Below, one piece after another: positions 9,134 to 18,724 of a DNA stretch of 64,000 nt. The notes beneath the pieces were generated by a model. That model did no database searches, was not told the origin of the DNA, and saw only the letters and a list, made by a program, of their open reading frames with translations. Position numbers and translations under genes: made by a program. Location: assembly GCA_005405945.1 (NCBI GenBank), contig BJHW01000001.1, positions 5,332,001 through 5,396,000 of the forward strand. Direction: 5' to 3'. This stretch comes from Streptomyces violaceusniger. GTDB taxonomy: Bacteria > Actinomycetota > Actinomycetes > Streptomycetales > Streptomycetaceae. Each line of letters starts with the position of its first letter. Positions within the stretch are counted from its first letter, which is position 1.

Positions 9134-9533
9134 GGCGGGGCTCTTTCTCGCGGGCGGTGCTGCCGTTTGTGTGGTCGTACAAGGTCGCGGACTCATCAAT
9201 TCCGGGGAACTCTACGAAGCCGCCGACCGTCAGCAACGATACCGGCACACGAAGCGGCCCCCAGGGGACGGGGGCGGGCACGGGAGGTAGCGTCTGGACT
9301 GCGAATGCAACTGACGCCACTGACGCCGTGGGAACGAACACCGCGCCCGCGCCCCGAGCCATACGGCACCGGCCGTACCCGGGCCGTACGGCACCAGGCC
9401 GTACCCGCCCCGGCGTGCAGGACGACGACACAAGGGGAAGACACACTCCACATGCCGGACCGACGCCGCCGCGCGGCTCATCGCCCCACTCCGTCCCCCG
9501 CCCAGGCCCGGGGCGGCGATGAGGCGCGCCCGC
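9134..9533. promoter_or_regulatory. divergent intergenic region upstream of purN and the 9534 gene
   Basis: About 400 bases without a supported gene. It must hold the promoters for purN (minus) and the 9534 gene (plus). Around 9360-9410 there are repeated GGCCGTACGG / CCGTACCC palindromic units; I cannot assign a regulator. Confidence 0.4.
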
Positions 9534-10346
9534 ATGTCGCGCACGACGCCGCTGCTCCGGGAGCAGCGGTCGTCGTCCTCCTCGTCCTCGTCCGCCCCCG
9601 GCGGGCAGAACGGGGACCAGGACAATCCGTTCGCCCCACCGCCCGAGGACAGGCCGGACCAGCCCTGGCGGCCCCGGCACCGGCCGGACGGCTCCGGCGG
9701 GGAGGGCGGCGAGGGCCGCCCGGGTGCCCAGGGCGGCCAGGACGGGCAGGACGGCGACCAGAGCGGTCAGCAGCCGCAGCAGCCCCCGGCCTGGGGCAGC
9801 CAGTGGAGCAGCCGCCAGCCCGGCCGCCAGAGCGGCGGCTTCGGCGTCGGCCCCGGCTCCAACCGCCCCTCCGGACCCGGCGGACCCGGCGGACCGCGCT
9901 GGGACCCCAACGACCCGGCCCAGCGGCGCGCCCGGTACGCGCTGCTCTCGGGCATGTGGGCGTTCTTCTTCGCGCTCTTCAGCCTGCCGCAGATCGCGCT
10001 GCTGCTCGGGGTGCTGGCCCTGTACTGGGGCATCAGCTCGCTGCGGGCCAAGCCGCGCCGTACGGCGCCGTCCCCGGCCGCGGCCGCGCCCCTGAACGCC
10101 CCGCCCCCGCCTCCGGACGCCACCCCGGCGGCGCTGCCCGCGCCCGGCAGCGGCCCGGCGAAGCCGCAGGCGACAGCGGCGATCAGCGGTCTGGTGACGG
10201 GCGGGCTCGCACTCGCCATCGTCGCGGCGACGTTCAGCTTCCAGATCGTCTACAGCGACTACTACACCTGCGTGGACGACGCCCTTACGCAGACCTCGCG
10301 CCACGACTGCGAAACCTTGCTCCCCGACCAGCTCCGCCCCTGCTGA
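9534..10346 (+). CDS. two-helix membrane protein with Gly/Gln/Pro-rich N terminus
   Basis: A 270-residue protein of no known function. I start it at MSRTTPLLREQ (9534, GAGG about 9 bases upstream); an ATG 15 bases earlier is possible. Residues 1-110 are a low-complexity Ser, Gly, Gln and Pro segment. They are followed by RARYALLSGMWAFFFALFSL-type hydrophobic helices (about 130-165), a Pro/Ala linker, and a second membrane helix GLVTGGLALAIVAATFSF near residue 230, ending with a short Cys-containing tail (YYTCVDDAL, HDCETLLPDQLRPC). It is a plus-strand gene between two minus-strand ones. The repeat-rich N terminus resembles DUF4190-type membrane proteins, but I cannot confirm that family. Confidence 0.75.
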   Translation: MSRTTPLLREQRSSSSSSSSAPGGQNGDQDNPFAPPPEDRPDQPWRPRHRPDGSGGEGGEGRPGAQGGQDGQDGDQSGQQPQQPPAWGSQWSSRQPGRQSGGFGVGPGSNRPSGPGGPGGPRWDPNDPAQRRARYALLSGMWAFFFALFSLPQIALLLGVLALYWGISSLRAKPRRTAPSPAAAAPLNAPPPPPDATPAALPAPGSGPAKPQATAAISGLVTGGLALAIVAATFSFQIVYSDYYTCVDDALTQTSRHDCETLLPDQLRPC

Positions 10347-10405
10347 GCACACAGGACTGACGGCTCCGAGCCCGCCCGGCCGACGGCTCGCGCCCGCCGA
10401 CCGCC

Positions 10406-12273
10406 TTACGGTTCGCGGCGGGCGCCGTCCGGCGGGGTCGAGGACTCCGCCCGCAGGGGTTCGGGGCGGTCTCGCACTCGGTGGGCGGCTGCGGGTGCGT
10501 CTCGGGGGCGCGCTTCCGGCTCAGCGCCCAGCGGCGCGGGCGGGCCGCACCGGTGGCATCCGGGGTGCCCGCGGGCGTCGCGAGCCCGGCCATCGTGCCC
10601 ACACCGGTTTCGCGCCCCGTCTCCCGTGCCGTCTCCGCACCGGCCCCGGAGGCCGCCTTACGGTTCCGCTTGCGGCCGGCGCCCGACGCCCCGGGGCGCA
10701 GCCACTGCCACCACGGCTCGGCCATCGCCTCGCGCACCTCGGCGGCCTCCATGGGCGACACCGTGGGCAGTACCGCCGCCCGCGCCTCCGCCTTGGCCGC
10801 GGCCCGCGCCGCACGGGTGGCCCTGGCCGCCGTACGGGCCTCCCTGGCCGCCGTACGGGCCTGTGCGCGGGCCGTACGGCGCTCCGCCCGCATTGCCTTC
10901 CACTCCGGCCAGGAAGCCCTGGTGGGGACGCACAGCCGGTACCAGCGCAGCACCATCGCGCCGGGCACGCCGATCACTCCCGTCCAGGCCAGCGTGATCG
11001 TGCCCGTGCGCCACCAGTCCGGGCCGAGATCGGCGAGGATGCCGATGCCCAGCGGTCCGCCCGAGACCCCGGCCAGCAGCGCCATCGCGGCCGCGCAGCC
11101 GACCGCCGCCAACACGGCGAGCACCAGCGTCTCGGCCCAGCCCCAGGGTGGCCTGGGCTCGCCGTTACCGGGCCGCCGCACCGCCGCGATCCCGATGAAC
11201 CAGGCCACCGACGCCCCGGCCGCGATCCCCGTGAGCCAGACCAGCGGCCCGCCGGAGCCGTCCGTGGGCAGCGCCGCGACCAGAGGGAAGTGCGGCAGCT
11301 GAGGGTAGGAGGTGATGCCCAGCGGCGCGACCACACTGCCGCCGCCGACCGTGAACCCCGCCCCGACCCCGTACGCGGCGCCCCAGACGATCGCGTTCGG
11401 CAGCAGCGCCAGGCTCACCAGGAGCACCGCGAACCGCCCCGACCACACATCGCTGAGGTTGAGGAACGTCACCTGCACGGCGCCCGCGTGGCTCAGCATC
11501 GACGTCGCCGTAAGGAGCGCACCGCTGCCGAGCAGGACGACGAGACCGCTGGTCCCGGCGCGTAGCGCGGCGGTCAGCCGACGGCGCCGGCACCAGCTGC
11601 GCGCGGCCAGGGAAGCGGCCGCCCTTACGGTCCGTTCGGCGCCGGGAAGCCGCCGCAGTCTCTCGCTCACCGGTCCGGGCAGGCGGAGCGGGAACCGTCC
11701 GTCGGCCGTCCACACGCCGACGGCGGCGATGGCCCCGGCGACGACCGGCAGATGCAGCAGCGCGCTGAGCGGGTCGACGTGCAGCGGCCCGGTCGAGGCG
11801 TACACCACGGCAGCGGTGCCCACCAGCAGATAGCCGCCGGTCACCCAGGCGAAGGCGGTGCGCGGATCGACGAAGGACTCCTCGGGCGCCCACTGCCCCT
11901 CACCCTCGTCGGGCTCCGCCTGGTAGACGGCGTGCTGGGCGGCCCGGTAGAGCAGCCAGCACGGCACCACGCTGAGCAGCAGCGGGGTCAGCCCGACGGG
12001 CGCGGTGTGGCCGGAGAGCGTCTCGGTGCGCACGAGGTCGGCGCCATGGCCGAGCAGCCACAGGTCGGCGGCGACGTGCAGGGCTCCGTCGGGGCTGCTC
12101 GCGGGGGACGAGGAAGTGATCCACAGCAGCAGTACGACCACGGCGAGCGTGCCGAGGCCGAGCCCCGCGGCGACCACACCGCCGAGGAACGCCTCCCTGA
12201 TGGCGGAGGAGCGCCGGGGTGCTGAGCGGTCGCGTGCGGACACCGACGGGCTGCGATCGGTCGTTTGCGTCAC
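10406..12273 (-). CDS. DUF6350 family integral membrane protein (probable frameshift at 10456-10459)
   Basis: A large polytopic membrane protein found beside purN in Streptomyces. From the GTG at 12273 (MTQTTDRSPSVSARD) the sequence shows about eight to ten hydrophobic helices, for example GVVAAGLGLGTLAVVVLLLW (about residue 32), then a cytoplasmic Ala/Arg coiled-coil (TARAQARTAAREARTAARA, about 465-500) and a polar tail. As written the frame runs on to 10285 and collides with the convergent gene. Adding one base to the G run at 10456-10459 instead gives a tail ending STPPDGARREP and a TAA at 10406, which removes the overlap. No function is known. Confidence 0.75.
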
Positions 12274-12425
12274 GTGACCATGCTGCCAATAACAGCCGTT
12301 TCATCCCTACATCAAGGGTTTGGTCGCCGTGTCGCGGCTAGTCCGCTTATGCGTCTTTTATGGCGCGATGGGATGGATGGGTGGCTTGCCGCGTTCCGCC
12401 TGGGTATCCGTCGCCCGGGAACGCC

Positions 12426-12461
12426 GCGGGCCCGCACCACCGAGGGGTGGTGCGGGCCCGC
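12426..12461 (-). terminator. terminator of sucCD
   Basis: Perfect 16-bp stem (12426-12441 with 12446-12461), GAGG loop, 20 bases beyond the sucD stop. Confidence 0.88.
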
Positions 12462-12481
12462 CGCATCGAGCCGTGGCGGCG

Positions 12482-13366
12482 TCAGCCGGCCAGCGCGGCG
12501 CGCGCCAGGCGCGCGGTCTCGGACGGGGTCTTGCCGACCTTCACGCCCGCGGCCTCGAGGGCCTCCTTCTTGGCCTGGGCGGTGCCGGAGGAGCCGGAGA
12601 CGATGGCACCCGCGTGGCCCATCGTCTTGCCCTCGGGGGCGGTGAAGCCCGCCACATAGCCGACGACCGGCTTGGTGACGTTGGCCTTGATGAAGTCCGC
12701 GGCCCGCTCCTCGGCGTCGCCGCCGATCTCGCCGATCATCACGATCAGGTCGGTGTCGGGGTCGGCCTCGAAGGCGGCGAGGGCGTCGATGTGGGTGGTG
12801 CCGATGATCGGGTCACCGCCGATGCCCACGCAGGACGAGAAGCCGATGTCCCGCAGCTCGTACATCATCTGGTAGGTCAGCGTGCCGGACTTCGACACCA
12901 GACCGATCCGGCCGGGCTTGGTGATGTCGGCCGGGATGATGCCCGCGTTCGACTGACCCGGCGTGATCAGACCCGGGCAGTTCGGGCCGATGATGCGCGT
13001 CTTGTTGCCCTTCTTGCCCGCGTAGGCCCAGAAGTTGGCGGTGTCGTGGACCGCGATGCCCTCGGTGATCACGACGGCGAGCGGAATCTCGGCGTCGATC
13101 GCCTCGATGACCGCGCTCTTGGTGAACTTCTCCGGGACGAAGATGACCGTGACATCGGCGCCGGTGGCGTCGATGGCCTCCTTGACGGAGCCGAAGACCG
13201 GGATCTCGGTGCCGTCGAAGTCCACGGTGGTGCCGGCCTTGCGCGGGTTCACGCCGCCGACGATGTTGGTGCCCGAGGCAAGCATCCGACGGGTGTGCTT
13301 CTGCCCCTCGGACCCGGTCATCCCCTGGACGATGACCTTGCTTTCCTTGGTGAGGAAGATAGCCAT
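12482..13366 (-). CDS. sucD: succinyl-CoA synthetase alpha subunit
   Basis: The alpha subunit binds CoA and carries the phosphohistidine in the TCA-cycle step that couples succinyl-CoA hydrolysis to NTP formation. The 294-residue protein starts MAIFLTKESKVIVQGMTGSE. The CoA-binding Rossmann part is at residues 1-120, IIGPNCPGLITPGQ lies near 120-133, and the active-site histidine is in MGHAGAIVSGSSGTAQAKK near residue 240. It lies 21 bases after sucC in one operon and ends in a strong hairpin. Confidence 0.97.
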   Translation of the reverse strand: MAIFLTKESKVIVQGMTGSEGQKHTRRMLASGTNIVGGVNPRKAGTTVDFDGTEIPVFGSVKEAIDATGADVTVIFVPEKFTKSAVIEAIDAEIPLAVVITEGIAVHDTANFWAYAGKKGNKTRIIGPNCPGLITPGQSNAGIIPADITKPGRIGLVSKSGTLTYQMMYELRDIGFSSCVGIGGDPIIGTTHIDALAAFEADPDTDLIVMIGEIGGDAEERAADFIKANVTKPVVGYVAGFTAPEGKTMGHAGAIVSGSSGTAQAKKEALEAAGVKVGKTPSETARLARAALAG

Positions 13367-13387
13367 GGTTTCTGGTGACCTCGTCCC

Positions 13388-14560
13388 TTACTTCGCAGCC
13401 AGCTCGGCGGCACGCTCGGCCGCGCCGTCCATGGTGTCCACCTGCTGAACAAGCGGGTGGTTGGCGTCGGTGAGGATCTTGCGACCCAGCTCCGCGTTGT
13501 TGCCGTCGAGGCGCACGACCAGCGGCTTGTTGACGTCCTCGCCCTTGGCCTTCAGCAGTTCCAGGGCCTGGACGATGCCGTTGGCGACCGCGTCACAGGC
13601 GGTGATGCCGCCGAAGACGTTGACGAAGACCGACTTGACGTCCGGGTCGCCGAGGATGATCTCGAGACCGTTGGCCATCACCTCGGCGGAGGCGCCGCCG
13701 CCGATGTCGAGGAAGTTGGCGGGCTTCACACCGCCGTGGGTCTCGCCCGCGTAGGCGACGACGTCAAGGGTGGACATGACCAGACCCGCGCCGTTGCCGA
13801 TGATGCCGACCTCGCCGTCGAGCTTGACGTAGTTGAGGCCCTTGGCCTTGGCGGCCGCCTCGAGCGGGTTGGCCGCGGCCTTGTCCTCGAGCGCCTCGTG
13901 CTCCGGCTGCCGGAAGGCGGCGTTCTCGTCCAGGGAGACCTTGCCGTCCAGCGCGATGATCTTGCCGTCTTCGGTCTTGACCAGCGGGTTGACCTCGACG
14001 AGCAGGGCGTCTTCCTTGATGAAGACGGTCCACAGCTTCTGCAGGACCTCGACGACCTGGTCCGCGATCTCGGCCGGGAACTTCGCGGCGGCGACGATCT
14101 CGGCGGCCTTCTCCTGGGTCACGCCCTCGATGGCGTCCACCGGGATCTTGGCGAGCGCCTCGGGGTTCTGCTCCGCGACGACCTCGATCTCCACGCCGCC
14201 CTCGACGGAGGCCATGGCGAGGAAGGTGCGGTTGGTGCGGTCCAGCAGGAAGGAGACGTAGTACTCCTCCTTGATGTCCGCGGTCTCGGCGAGCATCACC
14301 TTGTGGACCGTGTGGCCCTTGATGTCCATGCCCAGAATCTGGCCGGCCTTCTCGACGGCGTCATCCGGGTCGGAGGCCAGCTTGACGCCGCCCGCCTTAC
14401 CCCGGCCGCCCGTCTTGACCTGCGCCTTGACGACCGCGCGGCCGCCCAGTCGCTCGGCCACCTCGCGCGCCGCCCCAGGCGTGTCGATGACTTCACCGGC
14501 CAGCACCGGTACACCGTGCTTGGCGAAGAGGTCCTTCGCCTGGTATTCGAACAGGTCCAC
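13388..14560 (-). CDS. sucC: succinyl-CoA synthetase beta subunit
   Basis: The beta subunit supplies the ATP-grasp nucleotide site and succinate site. I start it at the GTG at 14560 (390 aa, MDLFEYQAKDLFAKHG), where AGGGACGG lies upstream; an ATG at 14581 would add seven residues not usual in the family. Signatures: VKAQVKTGGRGKAGGVKLA (ATP-grasp, about 44-62), EVNPLVKTEDG (about 195, metal ligands) and GNGAGLVMSTLD (about 255), with NVFGGITACD in the C-terminal domain. First gene of the sucCD operon. Confidence 0.96.
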   Translation of the reverse strand: MDLFEYQAKDLFAKHGVPVLAGEVIDTPGAAREVAERLGGRAVVKAQVKTGGRGKAGGVKLASDPDDAVEKAGQILGMDIKGHTVHKVMLAETADIKEEYYVSFLLDRTNRTFLAMASVEGGVEIEVVAEQNPEALAKIPVDAIEGVTQEKAAEIVAAAKFPAEIADQVVEVLQKLWTVFIKEDALLVEVNPLVKTEDGKIIALDGKVSLDENAAFRQPEHEALEDKAAANPLEAAAKAKGLNYVKLDGEVGIIGNGAGLVMSTLDVVAYAGETHGGVKPANFLDIGGGASAEVMANGLEIILGDPDVKSVFVNVFGGITACDAVANGIVQALELLKAKGEDVNKPLVVRLDGNNAELGRKILTDANHPLVQQVDTMDGAAERAAELAAK

Positions 14561-14790
14561 GCGCGTCCGTCCCTTTTCCATGGATTTCGCGGTCGTTATC
14601 AGCGCGGGCGTGCCGCGGGGGCAGCGTGAGGACGCGATCTATAACGAGGGCGGCACACGTTCGCCGGGTACGCGGCATGTCCGTCTCGCAGGTTATCTCC
14701 GTGGGCCGTGCGGCCCTAAATCGCAGATCACACTGGAGCGGTGATTACGGTCACAGATCGCGACCGTTTCCATCTATCTCCCTACGACAA
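14561..14790. promoter_or_regulatory. intergenic region upstream of sucC
   Basis: About 230 bases that should carry the sucCD promoter (minus strand). I see no palindrome like the one at mdh here and no gene. Confidence 0.35.
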
Positions 14791-14823
14791 CCGGGCAGCC
14801 CCCTCCCCAACGAGGGCTGCCCG
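14791..14823 (-). terminator. terminator after the 14908 gene
   Basis: CCGGGCAGCCC and GGGCTGCCCGG arms around CCCTCCCCAACGA, about 85 bases past the stop at 14908. Confidence 0.7.
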
Positions 14824-14907
14824 GTCGATGACGCTTGCCTTACGGTTTTACGGTTTCACAGCCTGCATGGCCTTCACGGCCTGACTGTCTGATGCCCGCC
14901 GGAGCGA

Positions 14908-16272
14908 TCAGACGGTCGGGAGCGTGCCCGGAACGGTCGGCAGGTCGGCCGGCAGCTGCGGCAGGTCGGCCGGGAGCTGGGGCAGCTCAGCCGGAACCTG
15001 CGGGAGGTCGGCCGGGAGCTGCGGGAGCTCGGCGGGCACCTGCGGGAGGTCGGCCGGAACGGCCGGCAGGTCGGCCGGGAGCTGCGGCAGGTCGGCCGGC
15101 AGCACCGGGAGGGCCGGGATGTTGGCGACGTCGGTCAGGTCGGTGGGCACTACGGGGAGCAGGCTCAGCGCACCGTCCTTGGCGTTCCCCACGGTGGTCT
15201 GAGCGTTCGCGACCGCGCCGGTGGCCAGGCCGTGGGCGAACGGCACGGTGGTGCCCGCCACGTCCTGCGCGAACGGAACGGCGGTGGACGGCACGCTCAC
15301 CACGACCGGCACCAGGCGGCCGACGGTGTCCTGGGCGGCCGGAACCACGTTGGAGGCGGTGCCCAGCGCGAAGCCCTCGGCGCTGCCGGTCACGACGTCC
15401 ACGTACGGGGTGGTGCGGGCCACGGCGTCGTCGGCCAGCGCACCGGTGTCACCCACGGTGCGCTCGGCGACCGGGACGACCTTGACCACGAGGCGGTGCA
15501 CGGCGGGCGGCAGCACGTCCGAGGCCACACCGTCGACGACCGGCTTGGTGGTGCCGATGACACCCTGGACCTTGCCGGTCAGCTCCTCCGGGCGGATGCC
15601 GGCGCCGGAGAGGGAGGCGAGCAGGTCATTGGCCGAACCCGGGGCGGAGGGCAGCTTCGGGGTGGCGGGGAGCTCGGTGGGCAGCTGGCCCGTGACGCCA
15701 TCGACGTTCGGCAGCGTGGAGGTGTCGGGCAGGGTCGGCAGCGAGCCGAGGCCGGGCAGGCCGGGCACGACGCCGGGGACCTCGCCGGTGGGCAGGTCGA
15801 GGTGGGTGGTCTTCTTGACGGTCTTCTCGACGCCCTTGACGGCCTTGTGAGCCTTCTTGACGACCTTGTCCGGCTTGCCGGCGACGTCGCCGGTCAGGCC
15901 GTCGGTGGTGTGCTCGACGGTCTTGGTGACATCCGAGACCCTCGGCAGGTTCTCGGCGCCGGGGACGCGGTCCCGCACGGGGGCGGTCACGCCGTCCACG
16001 GTGGAGGCGGCGCCGTCCACGGTCTTCTTCGCGGTGTCGGTCACCTTGGAGGTGTCGGCCACGCCGCCGGTCACACCGTCGACCGTCTCGGTCACCTTGT
16101 CGGCCGACACGGTCTTGTTGACCGTCTTGGTCACGCCGTCCACGGTGCTGGTGACACCGTCGGTGGAGGGAACGGCCGGGTTCTCGGCGGCGGAAGCGGC
16201 GGCCGAGCCGAGCGCCCAGATACCGGTGGCGGCGGCGGCTACGAGGATGGAGCGGCGAAGGTTGTTGCGCAT
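14908..16272 (-). CDS. secreted low-complexity protein with TVDGV and PADLPQL repeats
   Basis: No known function. The 454-residue product starts MRNNLRRSILVAAAATGIWA at 16272 (GAAGGA 11 bases upstream) with a clear signal peptide that would be cut near ASAAENP. The N-terminal third repeats TVDGV/TKTV units. The middle is Val/Pro/Thr-rich with some longer blocks (VVPAAQDTVGRLVPV). The last 65 residues are an almost pure PADLPQL/PAELPQV heptad-like repeat. No sortase signal or membrane anchor is present, so release or wall association through the repeats is likely. The neighbouring 16372-17267 gene also encodes an exported Ala/Pro/Val-rich protein in the same direction. Confidence 0.75.
   Translation of the reverse strand: MRNNLRRSILVAAAATGIWALGSAAASAAENPAVPSTDGVTSTVDGVTKTVNKTVSADKVTETVDGVTGGVADTSKVTDTAKKTVDGAASTVDGVTAPVRDRVPGAENLPRVSDVTKTVEHTTDGLTGDVAGKPDKVVKKAHKAVKGVEKTVKKTTHLDLPTGEVPGVVPGLPGLGSLPTLPDTSTLPNVDGVTGQLPTELPATPKLPSAPGSANDLLASLSGAGIRPEELTGKVQGVIGTTKPVVDGVASDVLPPAVHRLVVKVVPVAERTVGDTGALADDAVARTTPYVDVVTGSAEGFALGTASNVVPAAQDTVGRLVPVVVSVPSTAVPFAQDVAGTTVPFAHGLATGAVANAQTTVGNAKDGALSLLPVVPTDLTDVANIPALPVLPADLPQLPADLPAVPADLPQVPAELPQLPADLPQVPAELPQLPADLPQLPADLPTVPGTLPTV
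14933..15110. repeat. tandem 21-bp repeats within the 14908 gene
   Basis: Units like CTGCGGCAGGTCGGCCGGCAG recur about eight times and encode the PADLPQL repeat at the C terminus of the secreted protein. The repeat length is likely to vary between strains. Confidence 0.8.
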
Positions 16273-16371
16273 GGTGGAGGAAGTCCTTCGAAAGTCAAGA
16301 GGGGTTTTCGGACGGGCAGACCTGACCCGCCCCCGCGCGGCAGGTCTCAACAGACGGGGGTGAGGTCTGCC

Positions 16372-17267
16372 CTAGCCGGGGAATTCGAGGACTTCGTTGA
16401 ACCGCTCGCGCGTCGGCGCCGAGCTCTCCGCGCGGACCGTACCGGGCTTCAGCCCGAAGGACGGCACGCCGGACGGCGGAAGAGCGGCCTGGGTGTTCCC
16501 GCCACGGGAAGCGCCGCTGTCGCCGGTGTACTGGGAGGTGGCCCGAGCGGGGACCGCGGAAGGGGCAGCGGCGCCGGGGCGCCACCGGCCGGACCGGTGC
16601 CGGAGACCGCCACCTGGACGACGGGCCCGTGCCCGTCGTGGGAGACGGCCGCGTCCTGGTGGGCGATGACGGCCTGGGCGTGTACCCCGGGCCCCATCGG
16701 CTCCGGCGCCGCGGGCCCCGCCTTGTGCACGGTCACCGGCTCGGCCTTGGCCCCGTGGTGCGCGGCGGCCGGGCCGCAGTACGCCCCGGAGTCCTGGGGG
16801 CCCACGCCGATCGCGTCACCGATGCCGACCTCGGGAAGGCGCACCGGCAGCTCGCCGCTGGTGGCGCCGCCGACCAGGTCGTCTATCGGCTTGGTGATCT
16901 TCCGCGCCTGCTCCTCGACCGGCTCCTGGATGGGCCGCACGGCTTCCCGCACGACGTCCTGGGCCTTGTGCGTGGTGCGCCCCACCACCGGTGGTGCGTG
17001 CCGCTCCACCCGCTGCCGCGCCCGCTCGACACCCGAGGGGTCGAGCAACCGGGAGACGCCGGAGCGGTCGGCGGAGACGCCGCCCTGCTCGCTCGTCGCG
17101 CCGACGGCAGCGCCCTGATCGCTCCGCTCGGCGGCGTGAGCGCTGCCGCCGAAGAGGAACGCCAGGGCGAGGAAGCCACCAAGGAAGAGCGCCGCCAGCA
17201 GCGCCCGCCGCGCGGCCACCGTGCGCGGCAGGCGCACGGCGACAGACATGGCGGGCGTGACAGACAC
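16372..17267 (-). CDS. secreted protein of unknown function (frameshifted near 16545-16570)
   Basis: The GTG at 17267 (MSVTPAMSVAVRLPRT, AGGGAAGG upstream) starts a protein with a hydrophobic signal segment LLAALFLGGFLALAFLFGG cut near AHAAERS. The mature part has a charged helical region (ERARQRVERHAPP, QEPVEEQARKITKP) and a Gly/Pro region with AYCGPAAAHHG. The visible frame ends in a nonsense Pro/Arg tail, while the next frame continues TSQYTGDSGASRGGNTQAAL and ends FNEVLEFPG at 16372. One added base near 16545-16570 joins them into 298 residues. Homologous layouts exist in Streptomyces, but no role is known to me. Confidence 0.65.
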
Positions 17268-17435
17268 GAGTGGGGCCTTCCCTGAGTACGAGACGCACAA
17301 CGGGCACGCAAGCGTGGCGATATGGCGTGTGGGCCGCCAGAACAGGACGAGATCGCCAACCGGATGGCCGGGTTCATGTCCTGGGCGACGCAGATGATCC
17401 TTGCACGACCCACAGGGGTCGGCGCAAGCCCCGGA
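17268..17435. promoter_or_regulatory. intergenic region between the secreted protein and VWA genes
   Basis: About 170 bases with no gene. It should hold the promoter of the secreted-protein gene and the 3' end of the VWA transcript; no strong hairpin is seen. Confidence 0.3.
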
Positions 17436-18724
17436 TCACTGATGCATCGTCATGTCCGGTATAGGTAGTTGGCGTCGTTCGATGGCCGCGGCCATCACGT
17501 CCGGGAAGAGATCGGGGGTGCAGGCGAAGGCGGGCGCGCCCAGAGCGGCGAGCGCCGCCGCGTGCTCGCGGTCGTAGCTCGGCGCCCCCTCGTCGGACAG
17601 CGCGAGCAGCGCCACGAACTGCACCCCGGACGCCTTCATCGCGGCGACCCGGCCCAGCATCTCCTCGCGTATGCCGCCCTCGTAGAGGTCGCTGACGAGG
17701 ACGACGACGGTGTCGGCGGGCCGGGTGATCTGGGACTGGCAGTAGGCCAGCGCGCGGTTGATGTCGGTGCCGCCGCCGAGTTGGGTGCCGAAGAGGACGT
17801 CCACCGGGTCGTCGAGCTCCTCGGTCAGGTCGACCACGGAGGTGTCGAAGACGACCAGCCGGGTGGCGAGGGAGCGCATCGAGGCGAGCACGGCGCCGAA
17901 GACCGAGGCGTAGACCACGGACGCGGCCATCGACCCCGACTGGTCGACGCACAGCACCACGTCCTTCTTGACCCCACGGGCCGCCCGGCCGTATCCGATG
18001 AGCCGCTCGGGACGACCGTCCGGTGGTCGGGCAGGTAGTTCTTGAGGTTGGCCCGGATGGTGCGGTCCCAGTCGATGTCCCGGTGGCGCGGGCGGCTGAT
18101 CCGGGCGGAACGGTCGAGCGCTCCGGTGAGGGTGGCGCGGGTGCGGGTGGCCAGCCGCTTCTCCAGATCCTCGACGACCTTGCGGACGACGGCCCGAGCG
18201 GTGTTCTTGGTGGTCTCCGGCATCGCCTTGTTGAGGGACAGCAGCGTGCCCACGAGATGGACGTCCGCCTCCACGGCCTCCAGCATCTCCGGCTCCAGCA
18301 GCAGGGCGGACAGCCCCAGCCGGTCGATGGCGTCGCGCTGCATGACCTGGACGACGGAGGTGGGGAAGTACGTACGGATGTCGCCGAGCCAGCGGGCCAC
18401 TTGGGGCGCGGAGCCGCCGAGCCCGCCGGAGCGCGCACCGCTCCCGGCCCCCTGGGAGCCGCCGCTCCGCCCGGCGGCCGTTCCGCTGCCGCCCGCGCCG
18501 TCGCCCCCTCCGGAGCCGTAAAGGGCCTCGAGCGTGCGGTCCATGGCGGCGTCGGTCCCGCTGAGCGAGCAGCCGGTGCCGTCGGCACCCTGGCCGCCGA
18601 GCACCAGGCGCCAGCGCCGCAGCCGTTCCTGGTCGGTCTGGGGGTGGGAGCCCTGGGCGCGAGCGTCGTTGGGAGCGGGGTCGCCGTGGGGGTCGGCATC
18701 GATGTGAGGGGCGCCGTGCGTCAT
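17436..18724 (-). CDS. VWA domain protein (frameshifted near 18006-18011)
   Basis: Third gene of an AAA+ / DUF5682 / VWA operon. Residues 1-240 are a helical domain (LVLGGQGADGTGCSL near the start, later LEPEMLEAVEADVHLVGTLL, KNTARAVVRKVVEDLEKRL). The C-terminal half is a von Willebrand A domain with an intact metal-ion-dependent adhesion site: CVDQSGSMAAS (DxSxS), GGGTDINRA (Thr) and VLVSDLYEGG (Asp). The frame breaks after YLPDHRTVVP; one base added near 18006-18011 restores ERLIGYGRAARGVKKD and gives 429 residues. Its ATG overlaps the DUF5682 stop (ATGA). MoxR-type ATPases usually act with VWA proteins to remodel or load metal into client proteins; the client here is unknown. Confidence 0.85.

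Noticed and set aside
12320..14629. Long plus-strand frames opposite sucD and sucC
   Set aside because: Same GC-driven shadow effect; the minus-strand proteins match every residue of known families.
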